Assembly: GCF_900096955.1 (NCBI RefSeq)
Contig: NZ_FMYL01000010.1
Location: 40,812 to 104,811 of the forward strand
DNA from: Acinetobacter boissieri
GTDB taxonomy: Bacteria; Pseudomonadota; Gammaproteobacteria; Pseudomonadales; Moraxellaceae
Length of the DNA stretch: 64,000 nucleotides
Direction: 5' to 3'
Part shown: positions 1-8,429 of the stretch, piece by piece
Layout: each line of letters starts with the position of its first letter
Position numbering within the stretch: position 1 is the stretch's first letter
Position numbers and translations under genes: made by a program
Notes under the pieces: generated by a model
What the model saw: only the letters and a program-made list of their open reading frames with translations
What the model was told of the DNA's origin: nothing
The model's database searches: none

Positions 1-236
1 ATAGATACTTTGTTGTCTTTTAGGTATTTAACATGGGTATCACCATTTAAAAACCATAGTAGTTCAATGGCAATTGAACGAAAGTGCACTTTTTTTGTGG
101 TCAGTAATGGAAAGCCTTTAGATAAGTCAAAGCGCATCTGATGCCCAAAAACAGATCGTGTTCCAGTCCCTGTACGGTCACTTTTGTCGCCACCTTGGTC
201 AAGAATACGCTGTAATAGGTCATGATATGCTTTCAT
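1..236 (-). CDS. thyA: Thymidylate synthase, N-terminal part (cut by window edge)
   Basis: Thymidylate synthase makes dTMP from dUMP using methylenetetrahydrofolate in the cytoplasm. Only the first 78 codons are present; the gene runs off the left edge. The translation begins [16 protein letters not shown] and holds the SDRTGTGT loop with Arg21, which binds the dUMP phosphate in this family, followed by the [14 protein letters not shown] segment and [10 protein letters not shown], all hallmark ThyA sequence. The start is the ATG at 234-236. It lies downstream of lgt in the same direction, with two small membrane-protein genes between them. Confidence 0.95.
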   Translation of the reverse strand, partial: MKAYHDLLQRILDQGGDKSDRTGTGTRSVFGHQMRFDLSKGFPLLTTKKVHFRSIAIELLWFLNGDTHVKYLKDNKVS

Positions 237-303
237 GGTTGTCCTTTATCTATGAGTGTCATTTATGGGAAGTCATTTTATATGAACACCCTGTGGGTGT
301 CGA

Positions 304-651
304 TTAGGGATTAACTTTTCTCTGAGGTAAAAACCTATAACTTAGATTGAGCCCAAGAAAGGTAAACAATAAGGCTTGTGTGCTCAATGCAATGGGGTGT
401 GTAGAAATATTGCTATTTAGAAGTAGTATAAAAATTATAGGAAGAAGCCATAGCCCATATTTAGGCAAATTTAACTGAGTTTGGTAGCGCAGATAGAGTG
501 CCATGGCAAATCCTGTACATAAACTGATAGCAACCCAAAATAAATTTAACTTGGCATATTGCTGAAGAACAATAATTGGGCCAGCACTGACCACAACGCT
601 GACCAGTTGTATCTGCCGAAATTTTTTTGGATCATTTAGTATTTTGATCAT
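304..651 (-). CDS. Small hypothetical inner-membrane protein
   Basis: I do not recognise this 115-residue protein. It has a short charged N terminus (MIKILNDPKKFRQ) and then three or four hydrophobic stretches at roughly residues 15-30, 36-52, 64-80 and 86-104, so it should sit in the inner membrane. Its start overlaps the end of the preceding gene by 20 bp, which suggests translational coupling: the two probably work together or form one complex. No motif points to a function. It lies between that gene and thyA. Confidence 0.7.
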   Translation of the reverse strand: MIKILNDPKKFRQIQLVSVVVSAGPIIVLQQYAKLNLFWVAISLCTGFAMALYLRYQTQLNLPKYGLWLLPIIFILLLNSNISTHPIALSTQALLFTFLGLNLSYRFLPQRKVNP

Positions 652-1015
652 GTGACAACTTTTTAAATAAAACTTGCGGTGAAAATAAGCAAATACTTAT
701 AACCATGATTGCAATGCCTTGAATTCCCCAAGTAAGTAAGTTTTCAAAGGCTTTTACAAAAATAATGGCACATAAAAATGCCAAGGGAATCCATGTAAAA
801 ACTCTATATAGAATTAACCTTGGGTTGTTTTTAACCAAATAAATTTTACATAATCGACAGATTAAAAAGACAATTCCTGCACCGATAAAAAATAAGATCA
901 GTGTGTTTGGCATAGGAAAATATAGGTATAAAGAAACTGCAACAATCACAGCGAAGATCAAAATACAAAGTTTTTGAACGATAGGTGTGTGTGGGTCAAA
1001 CCAAAATTCAAGCAT
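632..1015 (-). CDS. Small hypothetical inner-membrane protein
   Basis: Not recognised. The 127-residue product has four hydrophobic segments (about residues 14-32, 36-54, 70-88 and 94-112) separated by short basic loops, consistent with a small four-helix membrane protein. It follows lgt by about 60 bp on the same strand, and its stop lies 20 bp inside the next small membrane-protein gene. Together the pair separates lgt from thyA. No catalytic motif is visible. Confidence 0.7.
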   Translation of the reverse strand: MLEFWFDPHTPIVQKLCILIFAVIVAVSLYLYFPMPNTLILFFIGAGIVFLICRLCKIYLVKNNPRLILYRVFTWIPLAFLCAIIFVKAFENLLTWGIQGIAIMVISICLFSPQVLFKKLSHDQNTK

Positions 1016-1075
1016 ATTTTTTCTGATATAAAGTGGTGGAAGGAGTCATTGACTCCTTTAGAGTAATATAAAAGA

Positions 1076-1894
1076 TTAGGTCTTTTGCGTATTTCCCCAG
1101 TCATAAATTTTTTGTTTATAAGCCCAAAAGATGAGTAATATACCAATGATGATCATTGGCAATGAAAGCATTTGGCCTTTGGTCATCCAGCCAAATAAAA
1201 TATAACCTTGGTCTGCGTCTGGTTCTCTAAAGAATTCCATGACAAAACGAGCTACGCCGTAACCTGCTAAAAATAAAGCGGATACAGCCATGCGTGGGCG
1301 AGGTTTTGAACTAAACCACCACAGTATAATAAATAACAGTAATCCTTCGCAGAGTGCTTGGTAGATTTGCGACGGATGACGCACCAAATGCAATGGATCT
1401 GTTGGAAAAATCATACCAAACGGGTAGTTGGGGTCAGTGACTTCACGGCCATACAACTCACCACCAATAAAATTACCAATCCGACCGAACATGAGTCCTG
1501 TAGGTACACATGGTGCAATAAAGTCCATGGTTTGAAACCATGTTTTTTGATATTTTCGACACCATAAAATCATGGCGAGCATGACACCAATAAAGCCACC
1601 ATGAAAGCTCATGCCACCGGTCCAGACTTGGAATAACCACAGTGGGTGTGCTAGAAATTGATCAAATTCGTAAAATAGGACATAACCAATACGTCCACCA
1701 ATCACAACCCCTAAAGCACCGTAAAAAATGAGGTCAGACACCATTTCTGAACCCCAACCTGTACGTTGCTTTGCTCGGTAGCTTGCCAAGCCCCATGCAC
1801 ATAAAAAAGCCAATAGGTACATAACACCGTACCAATGCACTTTAAGCGGGCCTAACTCTAGCGCAATTGGGTTGATATTGGGGTAAATCAGCAT
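1076..1894 (-). CDS. lgt: Phosphatidylglycerol-prolipoprotein diacylglyceryl transferase
   Basis: Lgt moves diacylglycerol from phosphatidylglycerol to the lipobox cysteine of prolipoproteins, the first step of lipoprotein maturation, in the inner membrane. The 272-residue protein is of normal length. It has the expected hydrophobic segments, the SFHGGFIG motif with essential His98, and the family signature [14 protein letters not shown] (Arg138, Asn141) in the place of the E. coli catalytic Arg143/Asn146 region. The start codon is the ATG at 1892-1894. Lipoprotein substrates in this window may include the Tat lipoprotein PhoX just upstream. Confidence 0.96.
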   Translation of the reverse strand: MLIYPNINPIALELGPLKVHWYGVMYLLAFLCAWGLASYRAKQRTGWGSEMVSDLIFYGALGVVIGGRIGYVLFYEFDQFLAHPLWLFQVWTGGMSFHGGFIGVMLAMILWCRKYQKTWFQTMDFIAPCVPTGLMFGRIGNFIGGELYGREVTDPNYPFGMIFPTDPLHLVRHPSQIYQALCEGLLLFIILWWFSSKPRPRMAVSALFLAGYGVARFVMEFFREPDADQGYILFGWMTKGQMLSLPMIIIGILLIFWAYKQKIYDWGNTQKT

Positions 1895-2018
1895 TGATTT
1901 TCCTTTTTTATAGTCATCGTTGTGCTGATTTTACCGAATCAGGCTTAAAAATGTTGAATTTTAAGTAGTTCATGTGCAAATGAGCGTATTTTATTTCTTG
2001 ATATTTTTAAAACTTAAA

Positions 2019-2038
2019 AGCAATCATGAATGATTGCC
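2019..2038 (-). terminator. Probable terminator of the phoX-like gene
   Basis: An 8-bp perfect inverted repeat (GCAATCAT/ATGATTGC) with a 2-base spacer lies about 30 bp past the stop of the phosphatase gene. In the minus direction it is followed by TTTT. Short but well placed. Confidence 0.55.
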
Positions 2039-2071
2039 TTTGAGTTAAATTGAAGTGACGCAGATAACGGC

Positions 2072-4261
2072 TTAATTGCCTGCAATACGCCCGCCATCTT
2101 TACGGGTAATAACAACAGTTGCAGAACGAGGTCGTGCAGAGCTGTTTGCCGTACTTTGAGATGCCGGCCAATGGCTGTTTGGTTTGTCGTAGCTTGCAGA
2201 TTCTTCACCGGGGTGTTGAATATTTACAAAAATGGCTTTGTTGTCTGGTGTCATGGTAATTCCTGTTATTTCTGCTTCTACAGGACCAACGAGGAAGCGA
2301 CGTAGGTTGTCATCAGTGACTTTTGCGCCTACACGTGTTTGCTGTCCATTTGAAGTCGTTGCAACTGTACCATCGCCAATATAGCCGGGTAGTGCTGCAA
2401 GCATCATACAGTTGGTCACATCTGTATATGCGCTATCGTCTGTTTGTAGCCATAAAATACCACGTGAATCGAACCACATACCATCTGGACTTGAGAAGTC
2501 ATTGTTGTCTGTGAGGCCAGATAGATTAATGTTGGCATTCATGCTGGCTTCAGCACCAAAAAGATAAATATCCCATTGAAATTGAAGCGCATTGGTCTTG
2601 TCATCTTGCTCTTTAAAGCGAATCACATGGCCATTTACATTGCCTTTTTGGGTCTTTTTATCTGCATAGAGGTCTTGATAATTACGTGGATTGGCTGCAT
2701 CTGTTGGATAGTCTTTACCACGGTTTGAGTTGTTGGTTAGGGTAACGTAAATCTCACCATTTTCAGGGTTAATCGTACACCATTCAGGGCGATCCATTTT
2801 TGTTGCACCCACGCTGTCTGCTGCCATACGTGCAAAAGTCACTACATCTGCTTGGTTACTAAATGGATAAATTTTGTTGCTTTGATCTAAGCCATTTTTA
2901 CCATAGCTGAGTTCAATCCACTGACCTGAGCCGTCTTGGTTAAATTTAGCAACGTACAATGTCCCTTTGTCCATATATTTATCACCTGCTTTGTAGCCAG
3001 CATTGGCGTCTTTTGCATCCCACTTTGCTTGAGATACAAATTTATAAATATATTCGCCTCTTGAGTCATCACCCATATAAAAAGCCAAGGGCATGCCTTC
3101 AACTGCTCTACAAGCACTGTCTTCATGTGCAAAACGTCCCAAAGATGTTCGCTTGACAGGATTGTGTTTGATATCGAAGGGGTCAATCTCTACCATCCAG
3201 CCAAATGTATTTGGGCCATTACGGTAGTCTTGACTTGCACTGTCAGCAGTGACGTTTGCTTTCCAACGGTCATAATGCTCTTGTGGCTCGATTTGACCAA
3301 TGGCAGTATCCCACTCGTATTTTGAGCTTGAACCTGCTTTTAGACCATAGCGTTTGAGTGCAGCAATATCATGTGGTTGGCGTTTTGCATCATCTGTAGA
3401 CGAACGTTGGAAGTAACCAATAAAGTTTTCTTCGGTCGTTAAGTAAGTGCCCCAAGGGGTATACCCATTGCCACAGTTGTTATGCGTTCCACGTGTTTTG
3501 AGTGCCTTTGGCGAGTAGGGTGTGACTAACAGCGGTGAGCCTGCTGCTGCACCTGAAAAGTCCATGGGTGTATAGGTCGTAATACGTCGATTAAAAACTG
3601 AATTTTTAATCATTTCAACATGTTGAGTTATTTCATTCTTTTTCACATGAATGACAGATACGCCGTGTGCATTATTTTCACGAATCACTTCATCTTCTGG
3701 GCGATGTCCATTCACGCTGGTTGGCCCTTTAGCATGTAGGAATGTTGGGTTGATGTACTCGTGGTTCATCACCAATAGGCCTTCTTCAGAGAAAGTGTCA
3801 TCTAGGCGTTTGGTTTTTTTGTTTAAACCAAAAAAGTGAATGCCATCGTGACAGTCGCCAGAGCGAAACTGAAAACTTGGACCTGATGGAATATTATTGT
3901 CATCCCATGCGCCATAATTAGGGTGAATTGAGTCCCCTAAACTATATAAAACATTGACTTGATAGCCTTCAGGTACGGTAATTAAATCAAGTTTATTTTT
4001 TGCAACAGGTTGGAACGTAAGTTTTTCAGGGCGTTTTGCAGTGGGGAGGTGAGATGATCTTTGCCCTTGTTTTGCTGTGCTTTGAGATGATGCGCATCCC
4101 GTGACTGTAGCAGCAAGTGCAAGTGCAATAGTACCGCTTGCAGTTTTTTTAATCAGATCACGGCGTGTAATGTACTGACCTAAAATATCATCAAAATGGG
4201 TGTTGTTTGATGTGTTGTTGTCGGTTTCTTGGTCTTCATGATATGGCGTCTGCTGTGTCAT
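2072..4261 (-). CDS. phoX: PhoX-family alkaline phosphatase, Tat-exported lipoprotein (DUF839)
   Basis: PhoX-type enzymes are calcium/iron-dependent phosphatases that release phosphate from organic esters outside the cytoplasm. The 729-residue protein carries a twin-arginine signal (ITRRDLIKK, Arg33-Arg34), a hydrophobic core and then VTGC with Cys56, so it should be exported folded by Tat and possibly lipidated. The body matches the family: FRSGDCHDGIHFFGL, LLVMNHEYINP and NGYTPWGTYLTTEEN. It follows tatC by 120 bp on the same strand. That gap holds a Pho box (4337-4354), so phosphate-starvation control by PhoB is likely. Substrate is unproven; some members of the family may have other roles. 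Confidence 0.9.
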   Translation of the reverse strand: MTQQTPYHEDQETDNNTSNNTHFDDILGQYITRRDLIKKTASGTIALALAATVTGCASSQSTAKQGQRSSHLPTAKRPEKLTFQPVAKNKLDLITVPEGYQVNVLYSLGDSIHPNYGAWDDNNIPSGPSFQFRSGDCHDGIHFFGLNKKTKRLDDTFSEEGLLVMNHEYINPTFLHAKGPTSVNGHRPEDEVIRENNAHGVSVIHVKKNEITQHVEMIKNSVFNRRITTYTPMDFSGAAAGSPLLVTPYSPKALKTRGTHNNCGNGYTPWGTYLTTEENFIGYFQRSSTDDAKRQPHDIAALKRYGLKAGSSSKYEWDTAIGQIEPQEHYDRWKANVTADSASQDYRNGPNTFGWMVEIDPFDIKHNPVKRTSLGRFAHEDSACRAVEGMPLAFYMGDDSRGEYIYKFVSQAKWDAKDANAGYKAGDKYMDKGTLYVAKFNQDGSGQWIELSYGKNGLDQSNKIYPFSNQADVVTFARMAADSVGATKMDRPEWCTINPENGEIYVTLTNNSNRGKDYPTDAANPRNYQDLYADKKTQKGNVNGHVIRFKEQDDKTNALQFQWDIYLFGAEASMNANINLSGLTDNNDFSSPDGMWFDSRGILWLQTDDSAYTDVTNCMMLAALPGYIGDGTVATTSNGQQTRVGAKVTDDNLRRFLVGPVEAEITGITMTPDNKAIFVNIQHPGEESASYDKPNSHWPASQSTANSSARPRSATVVITRKDGGRIAGN

Positions 4262-4267
4262 GATATT

Positions 4268-4319
4268 CCCCTAGTAAGTTTAGATTTATCAAAGATTTAA
4301 TTTGAATATACACTAGGGG
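4268..4319 (-). promoter_or_regulatory. Leader hairpin covering the phoX ribosome binding site
   Basis: The only plausible Shine-Dalgarno of phoX (AGGGGA, 5 bases before the ATG) lies within the arm ACTAGGGG when read in the mRNA sense. An exact 8-bp complement, CCCCTAGT, lies 36 nt upstream, near the expected transcription start. Pairing would hide the ribosome binding site. Regulation by it is inference. Confidence 0.5.
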
Positions 4320-4336
4320 TTTTTTATGTATTTTAT

Positions 4337-4354
4337 CTGACAATTTTATGACAA
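4337..4354 (-). promoter_or_regulatory. Pho box (PhoB site) of phoX
   Basis: On the minus strand this reads TTGTCATAAAATTGTCAG: two TTGTCA-type half-sites separated by an AT-rich spacer in the 7-4-7 layout of the Pho box (consensus CTGTCAT-AAAA-CTGTCAT type). An AT-rich stretch with TACATA about 7 bases downstream could be the -10. It sits about 75 bp before the phoX start. Confidence 0.8.
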
Positions 4355-4381
4355 ATTGGTTAAATTAAGCTTTATTTAAGC

Positions 4382-5143
4382 TTAGTGTTTTTTCTCTATA
4401 ATTTTACCGAATATAAGGCCAAGTTCGAAAAGTAACCACATAGGTATAGCAAGCATGATCATTGAAATGGCGTCCGGTGGTGTTGCAAACATGGCAATAA
4501 AAAAACAACCTACAATAATAAAACGTCTTTTTTTCACCAAACTTTCTGTAGGTACAATACCTGTAATAATTAAAAGCAGTGTGATAATGGGTATTTCGAA
4601 AGTAAGTCCAAATACCAAAAATAATTTTAGACAAAAACTGAGGTAACTGTTGATGTCTGTCATGGGTGCAACGCTTTCAGGCGCAACACTTATAAAAAAA
4701 TGTAAAATAGAAGGTAAGACTATAAAATAGGCAAAAGCAATGCCTGTATAAAATAACGTAATACTGCCTGCCATGAGTGGAAAGGTGAGATTCTTTTCAT
4801 GTTGATGCAATGCAGGTTTCACATAGAGCCATGCTTGATACAGTATAAATGGCATACTGATCATGAGGGCGACAAACAGATTGAGTTTAAATGGTGCTAA
4901 AAATGTGGCTGTGACATCCGTTGCTATCATTGAGGAACTGGTGGGTAATTGTGCTCTGAGCGGTTTAGATAACAGTTGATATGTTTGATTGGCAAATGGC
5001 AGTAAGCATAAAAATAAACCAAGCAATACAGCGACTACACGAATTAAATATTTTCTTAGCACAATAAGATGCTTATGGATTGGCATTTCATCGAGTTCAG
5101 TATGTGCTGAATCCTGTGGCTGTGTGTTGTGTAGCGAGGTCAT
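4382..5143 (-). CDS. tatC: Sec-independent protein translocase TatC
   Basis: TatC is the membrane receptor that recognises twin-arginine signal peptides and, with TatB, forms the docking complex for folded cargo. The 253-residue protein opens with a cytoplasmic N terminus containing MPIHKHLIVLRKYLIR, then six hydrophobic segments with the family's PFILYQAWLYVKPALHQHEK and FGLTFEIPIITLLL motifs. Its ATG overlaps the tatB stop by 4 bp (ATGA), so translation is coupled. The Tat substrate PhoX is the next gene downstream. Confidence 0.96.
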   Translation of the reverse strand: MTSLHNTQPQDSAHTELDEMPIHKHLIVLRKYLIRVVAVLLGLFLCLLPFANQTYQLLSKPLRAQLPTSSSMIATDVTATFLAPFKLNLFVALMISMPFILYQAWLYVKPALHQHEKNLTFPLMAGSITLFYTGIAFAYFIVLPSILHFFISVAPESVAPMTDINSYLSFCLKLFLVFGLTFEIPIITLLLIITGIVPTESLVKKRRFIIVGCFFIAMFATPPDAISMIMLAIPMWLLFELGLIFGKIIEKKH

Positions 5144-5565
5144 ACGGCCACCTTCAGTTCAATGGGTTCATGTACTTGCTGTGTTTGAGTGTTAGATGCT
5201 GTGTGTGTGGTCAGGCTTACACAGTGTGTTGTATAGCCGTAACGTAGATACTTCACAGGGGTGTAGTTATACTGTTTTAATTGAGTCGTTGCTTTATGGG
5301 TATTGAGCTGACCGAATGCATCCATTTGGCTTTGCATTTTTTGTTCAAGCGCAGCAATGCGTTGCATTTCTTTTTGCATTTGGTCTTTGAGTTCAGAGAC
5401 ACGCAGCTCATGGTCAATGTCATTTTGTATATTGCTCACAAAGCGCTTGCCCTTGCTGTACCATTTTCCAACAAAGCGTAAGGCTTCAGGCAATTTGTCA
5501 GGGCCAAGTACCAGTAGTGCAATTACTGCAAAAACTAAAAATTCAGAGATGCCAACATTTAGCAT
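5140..5565 (-). CDS. tatB: Sec-independent protein translocase TatB
   Basis: TatB pairs with TatC to receive twin-arginine precursors. The 141-residue protein has a single N-terminal membrane helix (about residues 5-20) followed by LGPDKLPEALRFVGKWYSKGK, the TatB hinge and amphipathic helix, and then a long charged coiled-coil region rich in Gln and Glu. The C-terminal 50 residues are Thr-rich and not conserved in kind. It begins 3 bp after tatA and overlaps tatC by 4 bp. Confidence 0.95.
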   Translation of the reverse strand: MLNVGISEFLVFAVIALLVLGPDKLPEALRFVGKWYSKGKRFVSNIQNDIDHELRVSELKDQMQKEMQRIAALEQKMQSQMDAFGQLNTHKATTQLKQYNYTPVKYLRYGYTTHCVSLTTHTASNTQTQQVHEPIELKVAV

Positions 5566-5568
5566 AAA

Positions 5569-5787
5569 TTACTCGGTTTTACTGCTTTGAGTGACATTTG
5601 ATTCTGCTTTTACTGTACGTGGCGTTGCTGATGATAATTGCTCTGGCTCGTCATCTTGCATTGTTTTTTTGAAATCTTTGACAGCACCGCCCATGTCTTT
5701 ACCTAAATTTTTGAGTTTAGATGTACCAAAAAGAAGTACAACCACAATTAAAAAAATAATGACATGCCAAATTGATAAACCAGCCAT
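5569..5787 (-). CDS. tatA: Sec-independent protein translocase TatA
   Basis: TatA is the pore-forming or membrane-weakening subunit that assembles on demand around TatBC. The 72-residue product has an N-terminal helix ([18 protein letters not shown]), the conserved Phe-Gly hinge and the amphipathic helix [19 protein letters not shown], followed by a short acidic tail. It is first in the tatABC-phoX run and is preceded by GGAG 5 bases before the ATG. It is divergent from the AEC permease gene. Confidence 0.96.
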   Translation of the reverse strand: MAGLSIWHVIIFLIVVVLLFGTSKLKNLGKDMGGAVKDFKKTMQDDEPEQLSSATPRTVKAESNVTQSSKTE

Positions 5788-5936
5788 AGTGATCTCCTAA
5801 AAATTAGACCTATAGAAACAGGATGTTATGACATTAGTGTGACGATAAAACGATGTTTTAAAGAATTTTTTAAGTTTCGTTTGTTAATAGAGCAGTCATT
5901 ACATGATGAGTTCATCAAACATTACTTGGAAAGATT

Positions 5937-6821
5937 ATGTCTATTGGGTTACCTATTTTTGCATTTGTTTTTGGTTGGCTAATCCAAAATTTTTCTATTG
6001 CACCACATTTAAAAAAGTTTTTTTCTATTGTACTGGCACGGTGTTTTATACCGTTCATTATTATTTACAATATGCTTTTTTATCAATCAGGTAGCTTGCT
6101 ACTCATCCTGTTTAGTTTGGCTACATCTATAATCGTTTACATGGTCTGTACGTTTATTTTTAAAGATCGTTTGGTGGCCTTATGTGCCAGTTATAGTAAT
6201 ATTGGTTGGCTTGGTTTTCCTTTGGCATTACTCATTTTTGGGCACTCAATGAGTGCAGCTATGATTGCATTGTATGTAGGAAGCTCTATTTTTGGCAATA
6301 TTTGGGCAATTCAAGCAGTCAGTGATGTAAAGCCCACATGGTCAGATATACTTAAAAAAGTAATGCAAGCACCACCAATGATTGCGTTATGCCTTGCATT
6401 GATTCTACGATTATTGTCCGTACAAAATATACTTCATGATCAATGGTGGTTACTCGACTTATATGCTTTTGCAAAATTTGCAATGGTTTTTGCCGGCATG
6501 GCTGTTTTGGGCATGTGGCTAAGCCAAACAAAGGTGGTGATGCGTGACTTAAAATATAGTGCTCGAATTATGTTGGTAAAATTGGCAGTTGGCGCTGTAT
6601 TGTGTGGTCTTTTATATGTTTTAACGTCAAATATATTTATACATACCCATATTGCACTACTTTATTTCTTATTTTTTTTACCACCTGCAGCCAACATTGT
6701 GGCATTAGAAACTCACTATAGTGGTACGGGGAAATCTGCACAGTATATTGCTGCAGGTACAGTGGTGAGTATTTGTACGATTGCACTATTTGCATTGATT
6801 TATTTGGTTTTTATTGTATAG
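5937..6821 (+). CDS. AEC-family permease (auxin efflux carrier type)
   Basis: AEC carriers are inner-membrane secondary transporters; bacterial members export or import small carboxylates such as malate, but the substrate here cannot be read from sequence. The 294-residue protein is almost wholly hydrophobic, with about ten membrane segments. It shows the family pattern of two five-helix halves with the polar SNIGWLGFPLAL stretch near residue 90 and PPAANIVALETHYSG near residue 255. The ATG at 5937 follows GGAAAG. It is a single-gene unit divergent from tatA. Confidence 0.85.
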   Translation: MSIGLPIFAFVFGWLIQNFSIAPHLKKFFSIVLARCFIPFIIIYNMLFYQSGSLLLILFSLATSIIVYMVCTFIFKDRLVALCASYSNIGWLGFPLALLIFGHSMSAAMIALYVGSSIFGNIWAIQAVSDVKPTWSDILKKVMQAPPMIALCLALILRLLSVQNILHDQWWLLDLYAFAKFAMVFAGMAVLGMWLSQTKVVMRDLKYSARIMLVKLAVGAVLCGLLYVLTSNIFIHTHIALLYFLFFLPPAANIVALETHYSGTGKSAQYIAAGTVVSICTIALFALIYLVFIV

Positions 6822-6829
6822 ATGAATGA

Positions 6830-6997
6830 TTACTCATGTTCTACGAGGGCTTTAATTTTACTGGCTTTTTCAAAATGATCGAGTTGGTGGGTAATGATCC
6901 ACCAATGTGCGGCCTCTATGAGCAGTTCAGGTTCATCGTTTTTATTTTTAAAAAAAGCATAAAATGACAGTCCGACATCTTCTCCTTTTTTATCCAT
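6830..6997 (-). CDS. Small hypothetical protein, possibly 5'-truncated by a nonsense codon
   Basis: A 55-codon ORF encodes MDKKGEDVGLSFYAFFKNKN and ends with FEKASKIKALVEHE. It looks like a real small protein: acidic and basic residues are mixed with Trp-Trp and a helical C terminus. The frame stays open for 14 codons upstream (DDLKQRFIQGCQNK, which also reads as coding), then meets TGA at 7040-7042 directly after an ATG at 7043-7045. The native gene may therefore be 71 residues with codon 2 mutated to stop. It ends 8 bp from the converging AEC gene. I do not recognise a function. Confidence 0.35.
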   Translation of the reverse strand: MDKKGEDVGLSFYAFFKNKNDEPELLIEAAHWWIITHQLDHFEKASKIKALVEHE

Positions 6998-7068
6998 TTT
7001 GTTTTGACAGCCTTGTATAAATCTTTGTTTTAAATCATCTCACATTCGGTTTTCTTATCTATTATTTC

Positions 7069-7099
7069 TAGGTTGTGGTGCATATGCAGACACAACCTA
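7069..7099 (-). other. Hairpin downstream of rdgB
   Basis: A 9-bp perfect inverted repeat, TAGGTTGTG/CACAACCTA, with a 13-base loop lies just past the rdgB stop. It has no T-run on either side, so it may stabilise the 3' end or terminate weakly rather than act as a classic terminator. Confidence 0.4.
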
Positions 7100-7107
7100 A
7101 GTGTAGT

Positions 7108-7740
7108 TTATGCAGTTGTTAAACTTGCGACAAAAGCCTGCATGGCTTGACCTCTATGACTGATTTTATTTTTTTCAGATTTTTCAAGTTCAGCACTACT
7201 TTTGCCAAGCTCAGGTAACCAAAATAAAGGGTCGTAGCCAAAACCATGCTCGCCACGGGCTTCGGGGAGTATTTCACCTTGCCAAGTGCCTTGAAAGATT
7301 TTTGGTAAAGGGTCTTCCGCATGTGCTACAAATGCTAATACACAGACAAACATACCTGTAATGGGTAAGTTATTTTGGCGTAAGGGTTCTAATGTTTGAA
7401 TGAGTTTCTGATTGTTGGCGATATCGTTACCATGTTCGCCAGCATAGCGTGCTGAATAAATACCCGGTGCGCCTGCAAGTGCAGGTACACATAAACCTGA
7501 GTCATCAGCAATTGCAGGTTTACCTGAGTGTTTGGCAGCATGACGTGCTTTTAAAATGGCATTTTCAATAAAGCTTAAACCATCTTCAATGGCATCTTCA
7601 ATATGTAGTTGCCCTTGAGGAATCATTTGAATAGGTAAGTTGAGCTGTTCAAAAATTTGGCTAAATTCGGCAATTTTGCCTTTATTATTACTGGCAAGGA
7701 CAATTTCAGCGTAAGGGTCGAGCCACGAGGTTTGAGTCAT
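7108..7740 (-). CDS. rdgB: XTP/dITP pyrophosphatase (RdgB/HAM1 family)
   Basis: This enzyme hydrolyses ITP, dITP and XTP to monophosphates, keeping deaminated purines out of DNA and RNA. The protein has IVLASNNKGKIAEF (the nucleotide-binding SNNxxK motif), ADDSGLCVPALAGAPGIYSARYAG and EARGEHGFGYDPLFWLPELGKSSAEL, followed by KNKISHRGQAM, all diagnostic. I prefer the ATG at 7740 (210 residues); an in-frame ATG at 7767 would add MSYFFKNII, and neither has a clear ribosome site. It lies downstream of the metX-metW-Sel1 run. Confidence 0.94.
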   Translation of the reverse strand: MTQTSWLDPYAEIVLASNNKGKIAEFSQIFEQLNLPIQMIPQGQLHIEDAIEDGLSFIENAILKARHAAKHSGKPAIADDSGLCVPALAGAPGIYSARYAGEHGNDIANNQKLIQTLEPLRQNNLPITGMFVCVLAFVAHAEDPLPKIFQGTWQGEILPEARGEHGFGYDPLFWLPELGKSSAELEKSEKNKISHRGQAMQAFVASLTTA

Positions 7741-7797
7741 AATGATATTTTTGAAAAAATAAGACATTTAGATTATGCACAAAGCCATGTTAAAAAA

Positions 7798-7826
7798 CAA
7801 AAAAAGCAACACATTTGTGTTGCTTT
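7798..7826 (-). terminator. Terminator of the Sel1-repeat gene
   Basis: AGCAACACA/TGTGTTGCT forms a tight hairpin; in the minus direction it runs into TTTTTTTGTTTTTT. It separates the Sel1 gene from rdgB. Confidence 0.75.
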
Positions 7827-7843
7827 GAGTGAGCGTAAAAAGT

Positions 7844-8419
7844 TTATTGTGCTTGAATCCAGCGGTCTGCGCGGTCTACTGCTTGACGAATTTGATCTGG
7901 TGTTAAGTTAGCAGCCAATGCTGTTTTTTTAGTTTCAGACATATTCATGACTTTGTTGTCTAACATGCCATCACGGGTGGAAAGCTCATACCATTGATAT
8001 GCACCAATATAATCTTTTTGATGTTCTTCCATGAGTGCAAGGTTAAAACTGGCACGGTTGTCGCCATGACTTGCTGCTTTTTCTAAGTAACTACGAGCCA
8101 AGACCATATTTTTACTGGTACCTGTACCATCAGCCAACATACGACCAACATTTAATTGGGCTGCAGGAATACCTTGGTCAGCTGCTTTTTTATACCAAGC
8201 AAAGGCTTGGTTCATGTCTTTAGCTGTATCTTTACCAGCTTGGTAGTGCATTGCCACATAAAACTGTGCAGCTGCTTGACCTGCATTGGCTTCTTGTACC
8301 AATTGACTAAAGCCCATGGTCGAATAACGTGCTGCTTGTGATGATGCTGATGGTTGTGGATTTGCTGTGATTAAATCTGCATGTGATAGTACAGATAAAC
8401 CAAGCAGCAAGGTGCTCAT
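7844..8419 (-). CDS. Sel1-like repeat (TPR-type) periplasmic protein, start apparently frameshifted
   Basis: Sel1 repeats are helix-pair scaffolds for protein contacts. The 191-residue protein has a hydrophobic N terminus ending in SHA, then Sel1 units around residues 50-85 (AAAQFYVAMHYQAGKDTAKD) and 86-125 (AAQLNVGRMLADGTGTSKN), and a weaker one after that. The ATG at 8419 gives a signal peptide with no positive charge and no ribosome site. A better ATG at 8431-8433 overlaps the metW stop (ATGA) but is out of frame: one more A in the A5 run would read MKKLF-MSTLLLGL, a normal signal peptide. So the gene is probably 1 base short at 8426-8430. Confidence 0.75.
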   Translation of the reverse strand: MSTLLLGLSVLSHADLITANPQPSASSQAARYSTMGFSQLVQEANAGQAAAQFYVAMHYQAGKDTAKDMNQAFAWYKKAADQGIPAAQLNVGRMLADGTGTSKNMVLARSYLEKAASHGDNRASFNLALMEEHQKDYIGAYQWYELSTRDGMLDNKVMNMSETKKTALAANLTPDQIRQAVDRADRWIQAQ

Positions 8420-8429
8420 AAACAGTTTT

